Below, piece after piece: positions 59,236-64,000 of a DNA stretch of 64,000 nt. This DNA comes from Pelagibius sp028280305 (GTDB taxonomy: Bacteria; Pseudomonadota; Alphaproteobacteria; Kiloniellales; Kiloniellaceae). The stretch's first letter is position 1, and every line of letters starts with the position of its first letter. Location: assembly GCF_965233615.1 (NCBI RefSeq), contig NZ_OZ247495.1; one strand, written 5' to 3'. The position numbers were made by a program, and so were the translations under genes. The notes under the pieces were generated by a model that was not told the DNA's origin, ran no database searches, and saw only the letters and a list, made by a program, of their open reading frames with translations.

Positions 59236-60843
59236 ATGGCTTACAGCAGCAGCGACGCACACGACCATCACGACCACAAGCCCGGGTTCTTCGTCCGGTG
59301 GTTCTGTTCCACGAACCACAAGGACATCGGCACCCTCTATCTGCTCTTCGCGATCATCGCGGGCCTCATTGGCGGCCTGTTCTCGCTGATCATGCGGATG
59401 GAGCTGCAGGACCCCGGCGTTCAGTACCTGCTGAACGACGGTCAGCCCGACGGACAGCTTTGGAACGTGATCATCACGGCCCACGGCCTCATCATGGTCT
59501 TCTTCGTGGTGATGCCGGCCTTGATCGGCGGTTTCGGCAACTGGTTCGTGCCTTTGATGATCGGCGCGCCGGATATGGCCTTCCCGCGGATGAACAACAT
59601 CTCGTTCTGGCTGCTGGTGCCGGCTTTTCTGCTTCTGCTGGGCTCGGCCTTCGTCGATATCGGCGTCGGGACCGGCTGGACGATCTATCCGCCGCTCTCG
59701 GGGTCGCTGGGCCATGGCGGCATGTCGGTGGACATGGCGATCTTCGCGCTCCATCTGGCCGGTGCGTCTTCGATCTTGGGTGCGGTGAACTTCATCACCA
59801 CGATCTTCAACATGCGCGCGCCGGGCATGACCCTGCACAAGATGCCGCTCTTTGTCTGGTCGATGCTGATCACGGCCTTCCTGCTGCTGTTGTCGCTGCC
59901 GGTGCTCGGTGGCGCCATCACCATGCTGCTGACCGACCGTAATTTCGGCACGTCTTTCTTCGACCCGGCCGGCGGCGGCGACCCGATCCTGTTCCAGCAT
60001 CTGTTCTGGTTCTTCGGCCATCCCGAGGTCTACATCATGATCCTGCCGGCCTTCGGGATCATCAGCCACATCGTCTCGACTTTCTCGCGCAAGCCGGTCT
60101 TCGGTTACCTGGGCATGGCCTACGCGATGGTGTCGATCGGTTTCGTCGGCTTCATCGTCTGGGCTCACCACATGTACACCGTGGGTCTGGACGTCGACAC
60201 GAAGGCTTACTTCACGGCGGCCACCATGGTGATCGCCGTGCCTACGGGGGTGAAAATCTTCTCCTGGGTGGCGACCATGTGGGGCGGCTCGATCCGCTTC
60301 ACCACGCCTATGATCTGGGCTATCGGCTTTATCTTCCTCTTCACCCTCGGCGGGGTGACGGGCGTGGTGCTGGCCAACGCCGGCATGGATATCGCCATGC
60401 ACGACACCTACTACGTGGTCGCACACTTCCACTATGTGCTCAGCCTGGGCGCCGTCTTCGGCATCTTCGCGGCCTTCTATTACTGGTTCTCCAAGATGTC
60501 CGGGCGCGAGTTCCCGGAATGGGCCGGCAAGCTGCATTTCTGGGTGACCTTCGTCGGCGTGAACATGACCTTCTTCCCGCAGCACTTCCTGGGTTTGGCC
60601 GGCATGCCGCGCCGCTACATCGACTATCCCGACGCCTTTGCGGGCTGGAATGCGGTCTCCTCCTACGGCTCCTACATCTCCATTGCGGCGACCGTCTTCT
60701 TCGTCGTGATGACGATCTATTCGCTGGTGGCCGGCCGTAAAGCGGAAGCCAACCCCTGGGGCGAGGGGGCGACGACGCTGGAGTGGACCGTGTCCTCGCC
60801 GCCGCCGTTCCATACCTTCAACGATCTGCCGCAGGTCCGCTAA
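59236..60843 (+). CDS. coxA: cytochrome c oxidase subunit I
   Basis: 535 residues, twelve membrane helices; contains heme a and the a3-CuB site, where oxygen is reduced and protons are pumped. Landmarks: CSTNHKDIGTLYLLFAIIAG, TAHGLIMVFF (low-spin heme His), WFFGHPEVYIMILPAFGI (CuB His and cross-linked Tyr), VWAHHMYTVGLDVDTKAYFT (CuB His pair and K-channel), and VAHFHYVLSLGAV (heme a3 and a His). The D-channel start is also visible (NxxxxN-type GGFGNWFVPLMIGAPDMAF). Confidence 0.98.
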   Translation: MAYSSSDAHDHHDHKPGFFVRWFCSTNHKDIGTLYLLFAIIAGLIGGLFSLIMRMELQDPGVQYLLNDGQPDGQLWNVIITAHGLIMVFFVVMPALIGGFGNWFVPLMIGAPDMAFPRMNNISFWLLVPAFLLLLGSAFVDIGVGTGWTIYPPLSGSLGHGGMSVDMAIFALHLAGASSILGAVNFITTIFNMRAPGMTLHKMPLFVWSMLITAFLLLLSLPVLGGAITMLLTDRNFGTSFFDPAGGGDPILFQHLFWFFGHPEVYIMILPAFGIISHIVSTFSRKPVFGYLGMAYAMVSIGFVGFIVWAHHMYTVGLDVDTKAYFTAATMVIAVPTGVKIFSWVATMWGGSIRFTTPMIWAIGFIFLFTLGGVTGVVLANAGMDIAMHDTYYVVAHFHYVLSLGAVFGIFAAFYYWFSKMSGREFPEWAGKLHFWVTFVGVNMTFFPQHFLGLAGMPRRYIDYPDAFAGWNAVSSYGSYISIAATVFFVVMTIYSLVAGRKAEANPWGEGATTLEWTVSSPPPFHTFNDLPQVR

Positions 60844-60887
60844 GGCTTGGGCTGCATCGTGATTAGGGTGCAAAGGGAAACGACAGA

Positions 60888-61898
60888 GTGAGCGACGCCT
60901 CCCTCAGTCTCGACAGCCAGGTCGCCGGCTTTACGCCGGCGGCTTCGGCGACTCGTGCTTCGGCGACTCGTGCTTCCGGGGCGCAGATCTCCGACTACTT
61001 CGCCCTCTTGAAGCCGCGGGTCATGACGCTGGTGGTGTTCAGCGGCTTTGCCGGACTCTATGCCGCGCCCGGAGAGATCCATCCCTTCCTGGCCGCGGTG
61101 GCCGTGCTCTGCATCGCCGTGAACGCCGGCGCCGCCGGCGCCATCAACATGTGGTACGAGCGCGATATCGATGCGGTGATGGAGCGCACCCGCGGCCGTC
61201 CGCTGCCGCGCGGCAAGATGGCGCCGCAGGAAGCGCTGGCCTTCGGCATCATCCTGACCCTGCTGTCGGTGATGCTGATGGGGATCGCCCTTAACTGGGC
61301 CGCCGCCGGCCTCTTGGCCCTTGCGAATGCGTTCTACGTCTTCGTCTACACCATCTGGCTGAAGCGCCGGACGCCGCAGAACATCGTCATCGGCGGCGCC
61401 GCCGGCGCTTTTCCGCCGATGATCGGCTGGGCGGCGGTCACCGGCGGTGCCGAGCTGCAGTCGATTGTGCTCTTCGCCTTGATCTTCGTTTGGACGCCGC
61501 CGCATTTCTGGGCGCTCGCCCTCTACCGCCAGCTCGACTACACCAAGGCCAAGGTGCCGATGCTGCCGGTGGTCGCCGGACGTGAAGCCACCAAGCGGCA
61601 GATCGTTGCCTATAGCCTCATCCTGGCGCCGCTCGGCCTGGTGCCTGCCTTTCTGGGGACCGCCGGAATCGTCTACGGCGCCGTCGCGGCGGTCATGGGC
61701 CTCTGCTTCGTCCTCCTGGCCCTGCAGGTACAGCGGGAAACGGGAGACCGGGCGGCCAAGCGTCTTTTCGGGTTTTCGATCCTCTATCTTTTCGTGCTCT
61801 TCGGCCTCATCATCATCGACCGGGGCGCTGGTTTGCTTCCGGGCCTTCTGAACGAGGCCGCGCCGGTCTTCGCCGCCGCCTCGTGGATTGTGGGCTGA
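60888..61898 (+). CDS. ctaB: protoheme IX farnesyltransferase (heme O synthase)
   Basis: UbiA-superfamily membrane enzyme that farnesylates heme B on the way to heme A. 336 residues with about nine helices; motifs NMWYERDIDAVMERTRGRPLP (N-x-x-x-D-x-x-x-D) and the DYTKAKVPMLPVVAG region are typical. The N-terminal 35 residues are variable, with ATRASATRASGA coded by a 15-base tandem repeat (about 60950-60978). GTG start at 60888. Its stop overlaps the next gene (TGATG). Confidence 0.97.
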   Translation: MSDASLSLDSQVAGFTPAASATRASATRASGAQISDYFALLKPRVMTLVVFSGFAGLYAAPGEIHPFLAAVAVLCIAVNAGAAGAINMWYERDIDAVMERTRGRPLPRGKMAPQEALAFGIILTLLSVMLMGIALNWAAAGLLALANAFYVFVYTIWLKRRTPQNIVIGGAAGAFPPMIGWAAVTGGAELQSIVLFALIFVWTPPHFWALALYRQLDYTKAKVPMLPVVAGREATKRQIVAYSLILAPLGLVPAFLGTAGIVYGAVAAVMGLCFVLLALQVQRETGDRAAKRLFGFSILYLFVLFGLIIIDRGAGLLPGLLNEAAPVFAAASWIVG

Positions 61899-62032
61899 TG
61901 GCGATGGCGGACGAAGAGGAAAAGGAGCGCATGCGTCAGCAGAAACGCAAGAACTGGGCGCTCTTCGGCGTGCTGATCACCTTCATCGTGGTGGTCTATT
62001 TCGTTTCCATCATTCGCATGGGCGGTGGCTGA
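61898..62032 (+). CDS. small CoxF-like oxidase assembly protein
   Basis: 44-residue single-helix protein between ctaB and ctaG. Reads ADEEEKERMRQQKRKNWALF then a membrane helix GVLITFIVVVYFVSII. Small genes of this kind (CoxF in Bradyrhizobium and relatives) occur at this place in alphaproteobacterial cox operons. The start overlaps the ctaB stop and ctaG begins 3 bases after its stop. The CoxF identity is by position and pattern. Confidence 0.85.
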   Translation: MAMADEEEKERMRQQKRKNWALFGVLITFIVVVYFVSIIRMGGG

Positions 62033-62034
62033 AT

Positions 62035-62676
62035 ATGACCGAAAGACATCAGGACACAGCACAGCAGAACCGCGCCAACGGGCGCGTGGCCCTATCCCTG
62101 GCCGGCGTCGTCGTTGCCATGAGCGGCCTGGCTTATGCTTCGGTGCCACTCTACGAGCTGTTTTGCCGGGTGACCGGCTTCGGCGGCACGACACAGGTGG
62201 CCGAAAGCCTGCCCGAGACGATCAGCGAGCGGCGCATTGCCGTACGGTTCAATGCCGATGTGAACCCGAACCTGCCTTGGGCCTTTCAGCCCGTGGAACG
62301 GGAAGTCAGTCTTCAGGTTGGCGAGTCCGGCCTGGTCTTTTACCGGGCCACCAACCGCGCGGCGCGGCCGACGGCGGGTACCGCAACCTTCAACGTGACG
62401 CCGCTGAAGGCCGGCCAGTATTTCAACAAGGTGCAGTGTTTCTGTTTCACCGAGCAGACGCTGGCGCCGGGTGAGTCCATGGACATGGCGGTCAGCTTCT
62501 TCGTCGATCCGGCGATCGAAGAGGACCCTAACCTGGACGAAGTGAGAACCATCACGCTTTCCTATACCTTCTTCCCGGATCTGGACGCCGCCTTCGATGA
62601 GCCGGTCAGTCTTTCCGAGGCCGCGCCGGAGCGCGCTGCGGCGGGAACCGGGGTAGCGGAAAGCGCAGTGAATTGA
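62035..62676 (+). CDS. ctaG: cytochrome c oxidase assembly protein CtaG/Cox11
   Basis: Delivers copper to the CuB site of subunit I. 213 residues, one N-terminal membrane helix (ALSLAGVVVAMSGLAYASVPLYELFCRVTGF), periplasmic Ig-like domain with the copper motif KVQCFCFTEQTL (C-x-C), and PVSFFVDP-like AVSFFVDPAI. SYTFFPD at the end is conserved. Located as usual between coxF-like and ctaE genes. Confidence 0.96.
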   Translation: MTERHQDTAQQNRANGRVALSLAGVVVAMSGLAYASVPLYELFCRVTGFGGTTQVAESLPETISERRIAVRFNADVNPNLPWAFQPVEREVSLQVGESGLVFYRATNRAARPTAGTATFNVTPLKAGQYFNKVQCFCFTEQTLAPGESMDMAVSFFVDPAIEEDPNLDEVRTITLSYTFFPDLDAAFDEPVSLSEAAPERAAAGTGVAESAVN

Positions 62677-62732
62677 CGGCGAGAGCCAAAGGGTGCCGGT
62701 TGTTTCGCCGGCAGCAATGAGCGGGGAATAGC

Positions 62733-63554
62733 ATGTCTGCAGGCCACGAACCAAATCACCCCTACCACTTGGTGGATCCCAGCCCCGTGCCGCTGCTCGG
62801 CGCCATTTCCGGCGGCGTTCTGGCGTTCGGCATGGTGCTGTTCATGCACGAGGTCACCCTCTGGGTCTTGCCGGTTGGCGTGATGATGGTCATCGCCACC
62901 ATGTTCTTGTGGTGGCGTGATGTCATCAAAGAAGCAACCCATCAGGGGCATCACAACAAGGTGGTCCAGCTCGGCCTGCGCTACGGCATGGTGCTGTTCA
63001 TCGCCTCCGAGGTGATGTTCTTCGCCGCTTTCTTCTGGGCTTTCTTCGATGCCAGCCTCTTCGCCGGCGAAGCTCAGCAGTTCGAGCGTGTGGAACACAC
63101 CGGCGGCGTCTGGCCGCCGGCGGGCGTAGAGGTCTTCCCGGCTTTCCACCTGCCGTTCCTCAACACCATGATCCTGCTGCTCTCGGGCTGCACCGTCACC
63201 TGGGCGCACCACGCGCTGCTCCACGGCGACCGCCAGGGCCTGCTGCAGGGCCTGGCCATCACCATCGCGCTGGGTGTCATCTTCACCGGCGTTCAGGCCT
63301 ACGAATACGGCCACGCCGCCTTCGGCTTCACCGACGGGATCTATTCCTCGACCTTCTACATGGCGACCGGCTTTCACGGCTTCCACGTGCTGGTCGGCAC
63401 CATCTTCCTTATTGTCTGCTGGTTCCGTGCCTACTACGGCCACTTCAAGCCGGATCATCATTTCGGCTTCGAGGCGGCGGCCTGGTACTGGCACTTCGTC
63501 GACGTGGTATGGCTGTTCCTTTTCATCTGCGTGTACTGGTGGGGCGGCAACTGA
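62733..63554 (+). CDS. ctaE: cytochrome c oxidase subunit III
   Basis: 273 residues with seven membrane helices; stabilises subunit I and its proton uptake. Family motifs: HPYHLVDPSPVPLLGA (N-terminus), RYGMVLFIASEVMFFAAFFWAFF, WAHHALL, and FYMATGFHGFHVLVGTIFLI, ending WYWHFVDVVWLFLFICVYWW. GGGGA stands before ATG 62733. No CcoN-type features. Confidence 0.97.
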   Translation: MSAGHEPNHPYHLVDPSPVPLLGAISGGVLAFGMVLFMHEVTLWVLPVGVMMVIATMFLWWRDVIKEATHQGHHNKVVQLGLRYGMVLFIASEVMFFAAFFWAFFDASLFAGEAQQFERVEHTGGVWPPAGVEVFPAFHLPFLNTMILLLSGCTVTWAHHALLHGDRQGLLQGLAITIALGVIFTGVQAYEYGHAAFGFTDGIYSSTFYMATGFHGFHVLVGTIFLIVCWFRAYYGHFKPDHHFGFEAAAWYWHFVDVVWLFLFICVYWWGGN

Positions 63555-63630
63555 TCGACCCGAAACCGCGGCCTGACCTTGGTCCTGGACCTGATACGAC
63601 GGCCGACCTGGAAACCGGCGGGGCGCTGCT

Positions 63631-64000
63631 GTGACGGCGCCCCCCCAATCCTCAGGGGATCATCCCCCCAAGCGCCCCGGTTCCGATACTGACTATCCGC
63701 CGCTCTCGCCGGTATCGACCGGCCTGGCCTGCCGCTGTCCGCGCTGCGGCAGGGGGCGGCTTTTCGCCGGCTTCCTGACGGTGGCGGAAAGCTGCGACGT
63801 CTGCGGACTCGATTTCAGCAAGCAGAACAGCGGCGACGGCCCGGCGGTCTTCGTCATTTTCATCCTCGGCGCCGTTGTCGTGCCGCTGGTGTTCTGGTTC
63901 GAATTCACCTATGAACCGCCGTTCTGGCTGCACGCGGTGATCTGGATTCCGGTCATCCTGGGGGGCGCCCTGGCCTTGCTGCGGCCGCTGAAGGGCCTGA
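63631..64000 (+). CDS. DUF983 family protein (runs off right edge)
   Basis: At least 123 codons from GTG 63631, with no stop before the window end. It has a zinc-ribbon-like CRCPRCGRGRLFAG and CDVCGLDFSKQN, then a membrane helix with FVIFILGAVVVPLVFWF and the beginning of a second helix (AVIWIPVILGGALALL), all DUF983 hallmarks. DUF983 genes usually follow ctaE in alphaproteobacterial cox operons and precede surf1; its function is not established. The rest of the gene lies outside the window. Confidence 0.88.
   Translation, partial: MTAPPQSSGDHPPKRPGSDTDYPPLSPVSTGLACRCPRCGRGRLFAGFLTVAESCDVCGLDFSKQNSGDGPAVFVIFILGAVVVPLVFWFEFTYEPPFWLHAVIWIPVILGGALALLRPLKGL

Noticed and set aside
59140..60873. 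577-codon open frame antisense to coxA
   Set aside because: Shadow of the highly conserved subunit I gene; composition is His/Arg/Asp-rich nonsense with no domain.

Overview
The window looks like a chromosomal segment of a high-GC alphaproteobacterium, most likely a member of the Rhodospirillales in the broad sense. The reasons are a MutL of the endonuclease type, a plant/alphaproteobacterial type GshA, the cox gene order coxB-coxA-ctaB-small gene-ctaG-ctaE-DUF983, and several alphaproteobacterial hypothetical families (DUF3775, DUF4170, DUF2239, DUF3422, PAS_5). The genus assignment is inference. No rRNA, tRNA or CRISPR array was seen.

Layout. 0-10.9 kb: a partial cytochrome c, AraC regulator, Hsp20 with an FNR-type box, mutL, a minus-strand run of dehydratase/rsmD/pseudouridine synthase/glutamine amidotransferase, then tadA, a TlpA-like thioredoxin and the speD-speE spermidine pair. 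11-15 kb: an accessory patch with a DUF6176-like gene of low GC, an NTF2-like gene relic and its intact copy, a divergent MarR/membrane-protein pair around a perfect palindrome, and a LysR regulator. 15-28.6 kb: purD, xseA, an M23 peptidase, a CAP/RTX secreted protein, a lipid A block (msbA, DUF374 acyltransferase, lpxK, lpxL-like), a lipid kinase, DUF2239 with a striking operator/promoter, and pmbA. 29-37 kb: leuA with a long leader, a small aromatic-acid cluster (CMD protein, GlxA-type regulator, enoyl-CoA hydratase, phenylacetate-CoA ligase) and an MFS exporter preceded by an attenuator-like leader. 37-44 kb: a PAS protein, ubiD, a low-GC two-gene island (GNAT-PIN fusion plus ASCH protein), and an NfeD/SPFH pair. 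44-53 kb: a second GlxA-type regulator, a DUF3047 lipoprotein, a methyltransferase, ubiA, rsmE, gshA, and two related secreted proteins. 53-64 kb: an IS5-family element, a Tat-exported cyclase, tldD, DUF3422 and the aa3-type cytochrome oxidase operon, running off the right edge.

Housekeeping modules that fit together: ubiD and ubiA (ubiquinone), cox genes plus ctaB (heme O) and ctaG (copper), tldD with pmbA (heterodimeric TldD/TldE protease, 27 kb apart), msbA/lpxK/lpxL-like (lipid A), speD/speE (spermidine), and rsmD, rsmE and the RluB-like enzyme (rRNA modification).

The most unusual items are the GNAT-PIN/ASCH island at 39.3-41.9 kb, the 15-codon arginine-rich leader peptide with terminator in front of the MFS exporter (35.7-35.83 kb), the paired operator around the DUF2239 promoter (27.22-27.27 kb), and a dispersed long-stem palindrome whose loop is flipped between its two full copies (28.7 and 51.2 kb).
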